From positions 1 to 18,256 of the forward strand of contig JAWKNZ010000028.1 of NCBI GenBank assembly GCA_041391425.1: 18,256 nucleotides of DNA, in the 5' to 3' direction. Made by a program: the position numbers and the translations under genes. Of this stretch, positions 7,485 through 14,926 are shown in pieces (the stretch's first letter is position 1; each line of letters starts with the position of its first letter). Source of the DNA: JAWKNZ01 sp041391425 (lineage in GTDB: Bacteria; Bdellovibrionota_B; Oligoflexia; Oligoflexales; JAWKNZ01). The notes under the pieces are model-generated. The model did no database searches. It was not told the origin of the DNA and saw only the letters and a list, made by a program, of their open reading frames with translations.

Positions 7485-8077
7485 ATGAAGAAGCGTAAAC
7501 AGGATATCTACCTAGATAAACTAGACAAAATTGGGATTTTTCGCCTTTCTGATGCTAGGCGGCTTGGTGTCCCACAGAGAACTTTATCTTGGTTGGTAGA
7601 AAAAAAGATATTATTAAAATTGGCTCTGATGCCTACCACCATGCAGGACTTGAGTTAACACTAGATGAGCAAGAATTTGCACCTCCTTGCCTGTTATTTG
7701 GTAGTGATGCATACATAGGAGGTGCTACTGCACTTTACAAAAACAACCTTATTGATCAACCTCCTCATCAAATTTGGGTGATCGTTCCAACCAACGTTAC
7801 AAACCATAATTCGAAGTATAGGTTGATACGCACAAAAGCTGATCTGCAGGAGGGAGTTGAGCAGCATAAGTGGTACAGAATAGCTTCTCCAGAAAGGGCA
7901 ATTGTAGATGCCTTCCATTTTCAGACTAAGTTAGGAGGTTTAGAAATGGCAATCCGCGCTGCTCGTACTGCTCTTAGAGAGAAAGTGATAACTGCAAGAG
8001 ACATACTACAACTTGCAAAGAAAATTGGGTGGGAGAAAGATATTCTTAGGAATTGGGAGGCTATTACCGTTGAATAA
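7485..8077 (+). CDS. abiEi: AbiEi-type antitoxin, split by a -1 frameshift at A AAA AAG
   Basis: Frame 1 from the ATG at 7485 encodes 41 residues that form a winged-helix start (IFRLSDARRLGVPQRTLSWL, residues 18-37). The reading then continues only in the -1 frame, DIIKIGSDAYHHAG, and on to the C-terminal antitoxin domain (ASPERAIVDAFHF, LREKVITARDIL), ending at 8077. The joined product is 197 aa, the usual AbiEi size. The change of frame falls exactly on the heptamer A AAA AAG (7601-7607). Slipping there by one base restores the expected sequence with nothing lost. Either translation uses programmed -1 frameshifting, or one A has been lost from an eight-A run by mutation or sequencing error. 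In AbiE systems AbiEi neutralises AbiEii and represses the operon. The toxin gene overlaps the end of this gene. No strong ribosome site precedes the ATG. Confidence 0.82.
7601..7607 (+). promoter_or_regulatory. A AAA AAG slippery heptamer in abiEi
   Basis: In frame 1 the codons are GAA AAA AAG, so the heptamer is in the phase required for -1 slippage, as in E. coli dnaX. After slippage the next codon is GAT at 7607-7609. I do not see a strong stimulatory hairpin or an internal Shine-Dalgarno sequence at the classical distances, which weakens the programmed-frameshift reading. Confidence 0.45.
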
Positions 8078-8816
8078 GAATAGTCAAGTGCAGTCATTGA
8101 GGGATCGTCTAAAAAATATAGCTAAGCTGGAAGGAAAGCCAATTGCCTCTGTAGTTACTGATTTTCTAATAGAACGAATGGTATGTAGATTAACATCAAA
8201 TTCGATTCTTGCCACTCATATTGTTTTTAAAGGTGGATATGTAGGGATTAGATGCTACCAGTCTCCTCGATATACGGTTGATCTTGATGTTATTGCTCAT
8301 AAAAGGGATGAAGAAGAAGTAATAGAATTGGCAAAACTATCAATGAAAGAACCAATGGATGACTTAGTATGGTTTCAATTGGAAAAGGAGATTGACCTTA
8401 CAACCCAAGGCAATTATGGAGGAACATGCCTACAGTATCGCGCTGGGATTGGCAAAAAACCAGATGATACGAGGAGATCACAAATATTAAAAGTTGATAT
8501 TGGTGTCGGTGATCCCGTAACACCAGGACCAGTTAAAAGTTTTCTTGAATGCAAAGTCGAAGGAGGAGTGGCAGCATGGCAAGTTTACCCCATAGAGACG
8601 ATCGTTGCAGAGAAAATTCACTGTTTGATCGCACGAGGAGCATCCAATTCTAGGTCCAAAGATATTTTCGATTTGGCATTTTATTGCCCCAAATGCGAGC
8701 CTCATACACTTAGAAAGGCATTGATTGCAACTTTTTCTCATAGAGGCGATGATTTACCGCAAGACTTATACGAGACTATTAGAGTTTTGGAAACGGATGT
8801 ACTACAGCGTGGGTGA
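8070..8816 (+). CDS. abiEii: AbiEii nucleotidyltransferase toxin
   Basis: This 248-aa protein has the features of the AbiEii/MenT nucleotidyltransferase family. FKGGYVGIR (53-61) is followed by SPRYTVDLD with Asp71 and Asp73 as metal-binding residues. Later come KVDIGVGDP (141-149) and YPIETIVAEKIHCLIARG (173-190), with R195-x-K197-D198 and D201. Known relatives transfer nucleotides to RNA (MenT acts on tRNA) and block growth, giving phage abortive infection or persistence. I start it at TTG 8070 because GGGAGG (8055-8060) lies nine bases upstream and the resulting N-terminus fits the family. This start overlaps the antitoxin stop by 8 bp, so the two genes are coupled. A GTG at 8088 is the alternative. 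All catalytic motifs are present, so the toxin looks functional. That makes loss of the antitoxin by simple frameshift harder to accept. Confidence 0.9.
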   Translation: MNKNSQVQSLRDRLKNIAKLEGKPIASVVTDFLIERMVCRLTSNSILATHIVFKGGYVGIRCYQSPRYTVDLDVIAHKRDEEEVIELAKLSMKEPMDDLVWFQLEKEIDLTTQGNYGGTCLQYRAGIGKKPDDTRRSQILKVDIGVGDPVTPGPVKSFLECKVEGGVAAWQVYPIETIVAEKIHCLIARGASNSRSKDIFDLAFYCPKCEPHTLRKALIATFSHRGDDLPQDLYETIRVLETDVLQRG

Positions 8817-8853
8817 AAGAGCGCGACCAGTCTAATGAAAGCACAACCAGATT

Positions 8854-9130
8854 TCAATCGGTGTTTTCATGACATTGTAGATTGGGTAAGAAGGAACAAG
8901 GATGTGTTTTCGGAATAATGATTAATATAGATGTGTATACTTCTTTTCTTGCCAAATGAAGAGGAAAACTAGTGAATTCAGAAGGTCTATCCAGGTCAAT
9001 TGTTTGCCTTGGTGTTCTGATATAGTGCCGAAGAAGATTGCCACCCTTGAAAATAAAGTCATTCGATAAGGCCGATAAAGCATCTAAAAACTTCAGCATC
9101 ATAAATCTTGAAAATGCTTGCCTGCCGTGT
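8854..9130 (-). pseudogene. fragment of a second AbiEii-type toxin gene
   Basis: The minus strand encodes RQAFSRFMMLKFLDAL, then DFIFKGGNLLRHYI and TPRQTIDLD, the nucleotidyltransferase motif of AbiEii/AbiGii toxins with both Asp residues. After the DLD motif the sequence loses resemblance and stops at 8854, so the C-terminal two thirds are missing. The N-terminus is cut exactly where the insertion sequence begins at 9131, and the open frame runs up to that border. The missing 5' part is not found beyond the other end of the element at 10322, so a deletion accompanied or followed insertion. It is only distantly similar to the intact toxin next to it, towards which it converges, and so came from another system. 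Confidence 0.75.
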
Positions 9131-9190
9131 TGTTGCTAGCGAGTTGTTATACTTACTAGAAAATCAGCGGTTCCCGCTGAAAAATTGCTG

Positions 9191-9205
9191 TAGGATGCCA
9201 TCCTA
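9191..9205 (+). promoter_or_regulatory. hairpin hiding the ribosome site of the transposase
   Basis: TAGGAT-gcc-ATCCTA forms a 6-bp stem. The only Shine-Dalgarno-like bases (AGGA) are in the 5' arm and the last base of the 3' arm is the A of the start codon at 9205. The same sequence occurs before the start in the copy at 18227. Sequestered ribosome sites are a known way for insertion sequences to keep transposase low when they are transcribed from outside. Confidence 0.55.
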
Positions 9206-10301
9206 TGACGACGTTACTTTACATTTTTTTGGACATTTTGGTTACATTCGCTCAGCTTATTGGACCGGGTGGTTTGCCCAGGTAGTTGCGCAGCAGGTTG
9301 CTAAAGCATCAGGCGCGAATCGCTATGAAATCAAGAAAAAGAGCACCTGACCTTAAACCGATGGACCGGTTTGTAATGGGACTATTTTCCTTCTTCCTAT
9401 GCAAAGATCAGCTCTACAAAATAGCAGTAATTCTAAAGCCCGCTACAATACTTAAATATCATCAGGCGCTCGTCAAACGAAAATATTCACTTTTGTATTC
9501 GGCTAAAACAAGAAAAAACCTGGACCCAAAAGGTCCTGGAGATGAATTGATCAAACTTATTCTTGAAATCAAAGGCAATAACCCTAGCTTTGGGTGCCCT
9601 CGGATTGCTGACATTGTAAATAATTCGTTCGGATCCGACATAGAGCCTGAAGTTGTTAGAAGGGTCCTCATAAAACACTACAGGCCAAAAGGCGGTGTCA
9701 GCGGTCCTTCATGGTTAACATTTATTGGGATGATGAAAGACAGCCTCTGGAGTATGGATTTATTTGTTTGCGAGTCCAGTACTTTAAAGACACACTGGGT
9801 TTTAGTCATTATGGATCAATACACCAGGAGAATCATTGGATTTGCGGTGAACCTAGGAGCAGTAGATGGCGCTGCACTTTGCAGAATGTTCAATGAAATT
9901 ATATCAGATAATAACATTCCAAATATATAAGCAGAGACAATGACCCGGTGTACCGGTTTGGTCAGTTTCAAGCAAACATGCGCATTCTTAAATTCTTCGA
10001 TGGACTCGAGCAAATTCGATCTGTTCCACACGTTCCGACTTCACACCCATTCATAGAAAGGCTCATCGGTTCCATAAGGCGTGAATTCCTAAATAACACG
10101 GTTTTCTGGAACGACGTCGACTTGAAAAGAAAACTCGATCAATACAAAGAATTTTATAATAACGGCCGCGTTCATAGAAGTTTGTGTGGACAATTCCCTA
10201 ATCAATGGGGCGGCGAGCTGAATGTAGTTCAAGCGAGTTTTAAGAATTATGGGTGGAGAAATTGGTGTAGTGGACTTTATAAGATGCCAATTGCTGCTTA
10301 G
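9205..10301 (+). pseudogene. rve-type DDE transposase with a stop and a frameshift
   Basis: The ancestral start is the ATG at 9205 (MTTLLYIFLDIL), shared with the copy at 18227. An in-frame TAG at 9283-9285 follows LIGPGGLPR. The same frame then continues through RKRAPDLKPMDRF, KPATILKYHQALVKRKY and LWSMDLFVCES (first Asp), then WVLVIMDQYTRRIIGFAV. A -1 shift near 9925 leads to SRDNDPVYRFGQ (second Asp), HPFIERLIGSIRREF (Glu) and the family's typical end, GLYKMPIAA, stopping at 10299-10301. This is a widespread group of about 360-aa integrase-core transposases. The triad is intact, but the two lesions should prevent a full-length product unless readthrough or frameshifting occurs. Confidence 0.9.
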
Positions 10302-10321
10302 ATAGGAATTCGCTAGTGACA

Positions 10322-10731
10322 CCCTTCCAAAAAGCTAATAATCTATTAAGAAAAGTTAGCTAGCAATACGGTTTTATAGATCGCATACAAAGTAACAAGA
10401 AGGTGTTTTTTTTATTCGACTAGTTTTGTTTTTCAGCTAGCAGAGGAATAAATATCTGTCTATTAGACTAAAAATTTTAATTAATCCCACTGTTATTAAG
10501 CTTCTGAACGAAACGCGCTTTTCATAACGCTAAAAGTAGCAGAAATTTTTAAAATTGCCAGTCTATAATGTCTAGAAATAGTCCTGAAATCTCAATAGAT
10601 TCAGGTTTTTGGACATTATGCGGGACACCACTAAACCGTAGATTTTTGAACTTTGAAAAATTTCTCACTAGTCAATTCTTTGGTGGACGAAGCCGGACAT
10701 CTCTTTAGTGACAATTCACTTTATTCTCAAT
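10322..10731. other. gene-free stretch holding repeat copy R1
   Basis: From 10322 to about 10518 I see only AT-rich sequence with T-runs and no coding signal. R1 occupies 10519-10622. The last 110 bp lead to the stop codon of the frameshifted minus-strand gene. Confidence 0.4.
10519..10622 (+). repeat. dispersed repeat, copy R1
   Basis: This copy belongs to a repeat family with the pattern TTTTCATAACGC, GTAGCAGAAA, TAAAATTGCCAG, a hairpin and TTTTTGGACATTATGCG. Its last 58 bases match R4 (13459-13516) with a single mismatch. ATAATGTC near its middle pairs with GACATTAT at its end, enclosing CCTGAA/TTCAGG, so a long two-part hairpin can form. The inner hairpin plus T5 looks like a terminator for plus-strand transcription. 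Confidence 0.8.
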
Positions 10732-11563
10732 TCAAACTTTATCTACAACTATAAGAATCTGGATATTTATTTCACAAAATAAAATTTTGTGGAATCTAGA
10801 AAAACTTTCTTTTTTTATAACTAGCGAAAATAATCCATCAGAAATTACACTGTAATTTAATCCAAATTTTTCTTTAGAAGACCAATATTTAATATCTGAA
10901 AAACTTGGCCATAAGCTTGGTCCTAAATCTTTTAGAAAGAAAACGAGGATGTTCATATAAAGCAGGGTGGTTATGAATATCTACTATAAGACTAAAACCA
11001 TTTTGAAATAATTTATTTATAATGCTTAAATCAGGTGTTACTTGAGTTTTTAATCCATATTCATAAACAATTTTTAAAGTTTCATCCTTTTTCCATACGG
11101 ACCACGAGGACTCTAAATAGACGGGTACTTGGAAATTGAATTCTCTATCATAAGTCATATGAGAGAATAGTGCCCATTCGAGACATGAAATTTTTCTTAT
11201 TAAACCAATGTCCTTATCTTGAATTGATTGGATCACTTCAACATAAGATAGGTATTTTCTATCATTTGTTTGGTTCCATTTTTTAAGCCAAAGATTTTTT
11301 GAAATGTCCAATCGTTTATAAGGAGATCCAATATTATATTGCTCAAAAAGTCTTTCCTGTTTTTCAATATCTGCAAAATTAGCATTTAAAGAGCCTCTTT
11401 CTTTAAAAAGATCTTCGGAGAAAGGAATTACTATGGTATATGTTTTGTCATTTTCCTTTGACCAATCTCCTTTGATTTTGCAATTGCTTAAATCGAAAGA
11501 GTTTGCTAGTAAATTTGGTGCGAATGCCAAGGAAAGGAAAACCAACCTAATAAGAATTCTCAT
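10732..11563 (-). pseudogene. secreted JAMM/MPN-like metalloprotease-domain protein, one +1 frameshift
   Basis: From the ATG at 11563 (GGAG six bases upstream) the protein begins with a signal peptide (MRILIRLVFLSLAFA, cleavage near ANS). It continues for 211 residues to VDIHNHPALYEHPRFLSK. One extra A in an A4 run near 10930 then breaks the frame. Skipping it gives DLGPSLWPSFSDIKYW and a further 50 residues to the stop at 10732, about 276 aa in total. His197-x-His199-Pro, then Ser220-x2-Asp223, follow the JAMM zinc motif (HxH...SxxD) of MPN-domain deubiquitinase-like peptidases, with a longer gap than usual. The catalytic Glu cannot be assigned by eye. Because the motif is only complete after correction, the lesion is recent or a sequencing error. 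A periplasmic isopeptidase-like role is inference. Repeats R1 and R2 flank it. Confidence 0.5.
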
Positions 11564-11591
11564 TCAAACTCCATGATTAATTGAAAAAGAC

Positions 11592-11620
11592 TTTATAGCA
11601 TTCGGTGTTTAATTTGTAAA
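11592..11620 (-). promoter_or_regulatory. promoter of the JAMM-like gene
   Basis: On the minus strand TTTACA (complement of 11615-11620), a 17-base spacer and TATAAA (complement of 11592-11597) precede the start by a leader of about 22 bases. Having its own promoter separates this gene from the next one upstream. Confidence 0.5.
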
Positions 11621-11722
11621 CAGATAAGTGGCTAGAATTAACAAATGAATTCACGCTATAATAATAAAACTTTCCCTTTTGTCTTTATTAGAAAAGTATC
11701 AAGAAGTTATAAGCAGTAGTCA

Positions 11723-11855
11723 ATATATGCTAATGATTAATAGGCTATCGCTTTTCATGGTGTCACGGGTATTAGGATTTCGTAAAATTTGCAGTTAATA
11801 ATGCCCGGAAATAGTCTTGGAATCTTAATTAATTCGAATTAATGGACACTATGCG
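11723..11855 (+). repeat. dispersed repeat, copy R2
   Basis: This copy contains ATATGCTAATGATTAATA, CTTTTCATGG, TCGTAAAATTTGCAG, TAATGCCCGGAAATAGTC and GGACACTATGCG in the family order. It starts 160 bp upstream of the JAMM-like gene start and ends 101 bp past the stop of the SIR2-like gene. It is more diverged than R1 and R4 in its hairpin region. Confidence 0.75.
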
Positions 11856-11956
11856 CAGAAAAAATCGTAATATTTTTAATGAGATGCCGTTTGGCATAGC
11901 ACAGGGCAATAATTCAATCGGATATGTTATTTTAGTTATAAATAGCAATAAGACCA

Positions 11957-12988
11957 CTAAAATTGATTTAATTTGCATTTATTGGGCATTATTAGGTTCT
12001 TGAAGTCCACAGATTCGGTGCAATATGCAAAGCAATGTTTTTTGTCGAATAGACTTGTCATTTTATTTAGATAAGTTTTATCGCCATTAAATACTCCAAT
12101 GAAAATCGTATCAATTTTACTTTTGTTTATTGCACTTACTAGATGGTCGTCTCTGTCGAAAGAAATACCTAATGTGGTTAGACTTCCGCCTGCATTCTCC
12201 AACTTTTCATAGCAATGATTCAAGTATTCGTAATTGCGAATTCTACTGAGCTTATTTGAGCCATCGCCGTCGCTAATGAATAGGGGCCATTTGTTTTGAT
12301 TAATAGACTGTTGAATAAGGTTCAACAGTGAGTCACCTCCACATCTATATTGAGATTTCAACTTGTAAAGACGTCCTCCAGGTTCGGGTATAAGCATTAA
12401 TGCCCCATGAAGAAAATGAAAATTCTGCTCATTTTGATAATATCCCCATGCTAATTTTTCCTTATTTTTCATCATCCAATAGCTGAATCCATCAAAATAT
12501 TTATAGAGTTTTTTGTGGGTTAGTTCAACTAATGCCCAATAGCTGAATAAATCATAATTGGTGGTAAAGATATTATTGAAGCATTGGAAGTAATCTGCAA
12601 CACGTTGCCAATCAATGTCGCTGAAAATTTCTGTATCACCCTTTCCCGGATGTGCACTCTTGATTGCTTCGCAGAAGATGTGGTTCAAAGCTCTTTTGGC
12701 ATTTGAAAAGTCAAAATTATTGAATTCACCTGGCTGATAAAACACTTGCTGTGTCTTTGCGCACGCTGTTAGGTATTCATGAATCAGTTCGAAATCTGAG
12801 CTTCCAAGTCTTTCGAAGAACAATTTCAATATACTATTTTTGTCAATTTCAGATTTCGCAAAGTGCATCAAATTGGTGTAAGATAGTGCTACTTCTGAAA
12901 GTTTCTTTGAAAATCCATTGCCGAAAATCAAGTTGGACTCTCGATTTTGAATGATTTGCCTTACATTTTCAAAAGTCATTATATTCAC
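11957..12988 (-). CDS. SIR2-like DUF4917-family protein, candidate defence NADase
   Basis: This intact 343-aa protein shows the SIR2-like pattern. NLIFGNGFS (19-27) is a glycine-rich nucleotide-binding loop. NIFTTNYDLFSYWAL (139-152), FHFLHGAL (190-197), LTTLGISFDRDDHLVSAI (270-287) and IDTIFIGVF (292-300) follow. The order GNGFS, TTNYD, LHG, LG-S-D is that of DUF4917 and related SIR2_2 proteins. Several SIR2-like proteins deplete NAD+ during phage infection, so a single-gene or effector role in defence is plausible, but it is not shown by the sequence. The start is the GTG at 12988, with GAAGG five bases upstream. The ATG four codons on is too far from any ribosome site. No partner gene lies next to it. 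Repeat R2 follows its stop and R3 lies upstream, so it occupies its own cassette-like interval. Confidence 0.75.
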   Translation of the reverse strand: MNIMTFENVRQIIQNRESNLIFGNGFSKKLSEVALSYTNLMHFAKSEIDKNSILKLFFERLGSSDFELIHEYLTACAKTQQVFYQPGEFNNFDFSNAKRALNHIFCEAIKSAHPGKGDTEIFSDIDWQRVADYFQCFNNIFTTNYDLFSYWALVELTHKKLYKYFDGFSYWMMKNKEKLAWGYYQNEQNFHFLHGALMLIPEPGGRLYKLKSQYRCGGDSLLNLIQQSINQNKWPLFISDGDGSNKLSRIRNYEYLNHCYEKLENAGGSLTTLGISFDRDDHLVSAINKSKIDTIFIGVFNGDKTYLNKMTSLFDKKHCFAYCTESVDFKNLIMPNKCKLNQF

Positions 12989-13258
12989 ATGAACCTTCTA
13001 GTCTGGATTAGATATACAAACAGCTGATAAATTTACAGTGAACCCACAGTTCGGTCATTCCTGCGGAAAGTAAAATCAGTGTGTTTTAGGCTTTGTTTAA
13101 AAGAAGTTACACCCACATTTCGGTTATCTGCAATTATCAGAGATTGCAATTATCAGAGATGCAATGCATTGATTCCTGCCCCCCCCTATAGGTTACGGAA
13201 GTTGAGTTAATAAGATTTAGACCCCTGTTGCGTTTAATAACAAGAATGTACTGAGGCT
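12989..13258. other. leader region of the SIR2-like gene with small repeats
   Basis: It has no gene. An imperfect 17-bp direct repeat, ACCCACA-k-TTCGGT-y-AT, lies at 13042-13058 and 13111-13127. A tandem duplication lies at 13130-13165 and an eight-C run at 13179-13186. The promoter of the SIR2-like gene should be near 13005-13060 on the minus strand, but I cannot fix it. Confidence 0.4.
13130..13165 (+). repeat. 2.3-unit tandem repeat
   Basis: GCAATTATCAGAGATT (13130-13145) is followed directly by GCAATTATCAGAGAT (13146-13160) and then GCAAT. It lies in the region upstream of the minus-strand SIR2-like gene. It is probably a slippage duplication. Confidence 0.85.
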
Positions 13259-13410
13259 ACTACACTATTTCTCGGCATTATATGCTAACGATTAATGGAT
13301 AATCATTTTTCATGGCATTACGGATAGCAGATAATCTTAAAATTTCCAGATTATAACTCTCTGAAATAATCCTGGAATCTCAAGTAATTCGAATTTTTGG
13401 ACACTAAGCG
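13259..13410 (+). repeat. dispersed repeat, copy R3
   Basis: This is a long copy starting ACACTATTTCTCGGCATTAT and then TGCTAACGATTAAT, TTTTTCATGGC, GATAGCAGA, TCTTAAAATT, TAATCCTGGAATCTCAAG, TAATTCGAATTTTTGGACAC. It shares its left part with R5 and lies immediately before R4, making a tandem pair. Confidence 0.8.
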
Positions 13411-13419
13411 ATACTCGCT

Positions 13420-13516
13420 CTTTATAGTGCAAAGCGTAGCAGAAAATCTTAAAATTGACAGTCTATAATGCCTAGAAATAGTCCTGAAATCTCAATAGAT
13501 TCAGGTTTTTGGACAT
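13420..13516 (+). repeat. dispersed repeat, copy R4
   Basis: This shorter copy lies directly after R3. Its right 58 bases are identical to R1 except for one base, although the two are 2.9 kb apart. That points to recent duplication or gene conversion of this part. It ends 15 bp beyond the stop codon of the minus-strand lipoprotein gene. Confidence 0.85.
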
Positions 13517-13530
13517 GAGAGCTAAGTAGA

Positions 13531-14142
13531 TTAGTTACAACCAACTTTTGCTGTGGAAATATCTACGAAGTTGTTTGGGTGAGTTGTACAGTATTGCCCA
13601 ACTCTAATCCAGCGGATATACGATTTTCCTTCAACGTTAGCCCGAATTTGGACTTTCAACTTTTCTAAGGTATCAATAATAGACAATGCTTCTTGCCCAT
13701 TTGCCCCTAGCACAGCAGCATAGGTTCCGATAAGTTGAGTTTTAGACTCAATAACTTCTTTCCATTCGGTTGCAAAATCTGAATCTTCTAGCATTAGCCT
13801 CATCGACATTTTGTCAATAAGTTTATCAGAAACGATCTCAGGTCCGAAAATTGAAAAGCCGATTGTGAACACGCCATCATAGTCTTGGCTATACTTAATG
13901 CCAAACCGCGGACGGCCATCTTGATCTATCCAAAATCCAATTTCCTTCTCAGGTAAAAGGATACTGTTTTTTTCAGAATTTTTGTCATTTGACTTTGAAT
14001 GGCCTTTATCGCTACTCGAATTTTTCTCATTGTTTCCAGGAGTGTTGCTTTTTTCGCCTCTATGATTGCCAAGTATATCTTCATTCATAGAGCCACAAGA
14101 TAAGACTAAATTCATGGCAAACAAGGCTATTAAAATCTTCAT
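13531..14142 (-). CDS. lipoprotein of unknown function
   Basis: I place the start at the ATG at 14142 because AAAGG (complement of 14150-14154) lies seven bases upstream. A start 10 codons earlier is possible but lacks this site and puts charged residues before the signal sequence. The 203-aa product has a short signal peptide, MKILIALFAMNLVLS, ending at a lipobox cysteine (VLSC). A Ser/Asn/Lys-rich linker of about 40 residues follows, then a compact domain starting EIGFWIDQDGRPRFGIKYSQ. It ends with two cysteines (QYCTTHP and VGCN) that may form a disulfide. I do not recognise the domain. The protein is probably membrane-anchored in the periplasm or on the outer surface. The gene lies between repeats R4 and R5. 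Confidence 0.75.
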   Translation of the reverse strand: MKILIALFAMNLVLSCGSMNEDILGNHRGEKSNTPGNNEKNSSSDKGHSKSNDKNSEKNSILLPEKEIGFWIDQDGRPRFGIKYSQDYDGVFTIGFSIFGPEIVSDKLIDKMSMRLMLEDSDFATEWKEVIESKTQLIGTYAAVLGANGQEALSIIDTLEKLKVQIRANVEGKSYIRWIRVGQYCTTHPNNFVDISTAKVGCN

Positions 14143-14926
14143 TTTCTTACCTTTATGGAAGAGAGATATCATTAGAGAATGGGTGGATATCTATAATCCT
14201 AGTAATAAATTACGTGCAGCTAGATGCAAACTATAACAAAATTGACTAGTTTTCAATCATTATCTTTCATAGTGTAGCCTTGTAGGATTACATATGTAAG
14301 GAGTTTGACTCGCACCTACCTGACTACTTCATGTGGGTTTTTACCTATTTAGACTTAATTAATGATGGCGATCTTTTTCACGGTGTAGCGTCCAACAATT
14401 CGATTGTAGTTAGATTACAACACTATTTCTCGTCATTATACTCTAACGATTAATAAGCAATTGTTCTTCATAGCGCTATGGGTAGCAGAAAATCGTAAAA
14501 TCGCTAGTTTAAAACGCCAGGAGATAGTCCTGGAATCCCAAGTAATTCGAATTTTTGGACACTATGAGTTACCTAGCAATCAAGTAGCCCACACACTACT
14601 TCACCTAAGTTTGATTTAACTTCTAATGGGGCAACGGACAACTAACATATCCTTTCATTGCTGTAATTTAAGCTTTTTTGTAGATTACTGAGGCGTGGCG
14701 AGCTAGAATTCGGCTTGACCATTTGCTTCAGGGCCAGAGGCCGGCATTTAATTCGCAGACAGTCGAATGCAAGAATTGTAACTCATAGAATTTACAAATT
14801 GAACATTCGTTGTCACTAATCGTTAATACATAGCCAGGAAGGAAAATTCAAAGAAATATTGAATTATTGCCTAAAAAATTGGCGAAGGGCCTGCATAGTT
14901 TCGGTTAATTTAACGGATACACTTTC
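14143..14926. other. 784-bp gene-free region holding repeat R5
   Basis: It contains the leader of the minus-strand lipoprotein gene and R5 (14419-14566). The stretch of about 360 bp before the plus-strand gene at 14927 shows no coding frame, RNA gene or clear promoter to my reading. Confidence 0.4.
14419..14566 (+). repeat. dispersed repeat, copy R5
   Basis: This full-length copy begins CAACACTATTTCTCGTCATTA and continues with CTCTAACGATTAATAAGC, TTCATAGCGCTATGGGTAGC, AATCGTAAAATCGC, a hairpin and TAATTCGAATTTTTGGACAC. The hairpin is the best preserved of the family: CCAGGA-gatag-TCCTGG at 14517-14533. It is the last copy before the genes change orientation. Confidence 0.8.

Larger units (their letters stand above)
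9131..10321 (+). mobile_element. insertion sequence, 1191 bp, rve-type transposase
   Basis: The left end begins TGTTGCTAGCGA at 9131. The complement of the right end begins TGTCACTAGCGA at 10321. About 15 of the first 22 positions agree. Three copies are seen in the window: this near-complete one, the 3' remnant at 7279-7395 and the 5' end at 18140. I find no target duplication at its borders, so the locus has been rearranged or is old. The element interrupts the AbiEii fragment at 8854-9130. Confidence 0.88.

Noticed and set aside
13179..13186. Run of eight C residues
   Set aside because: It is in non-coding DNA and not linked to a reading frame, so I see no reason to call it a phase-variation tract.
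10519..14566. R1-R5 as standard integron attC sites
   Set aside because: The spacing fits cassettes, but I cannot find matched RYYYAAC and GTTRRRY boxes at the ends in either orientation. The nearest are GCTAAC-like sequences inside the left part only.
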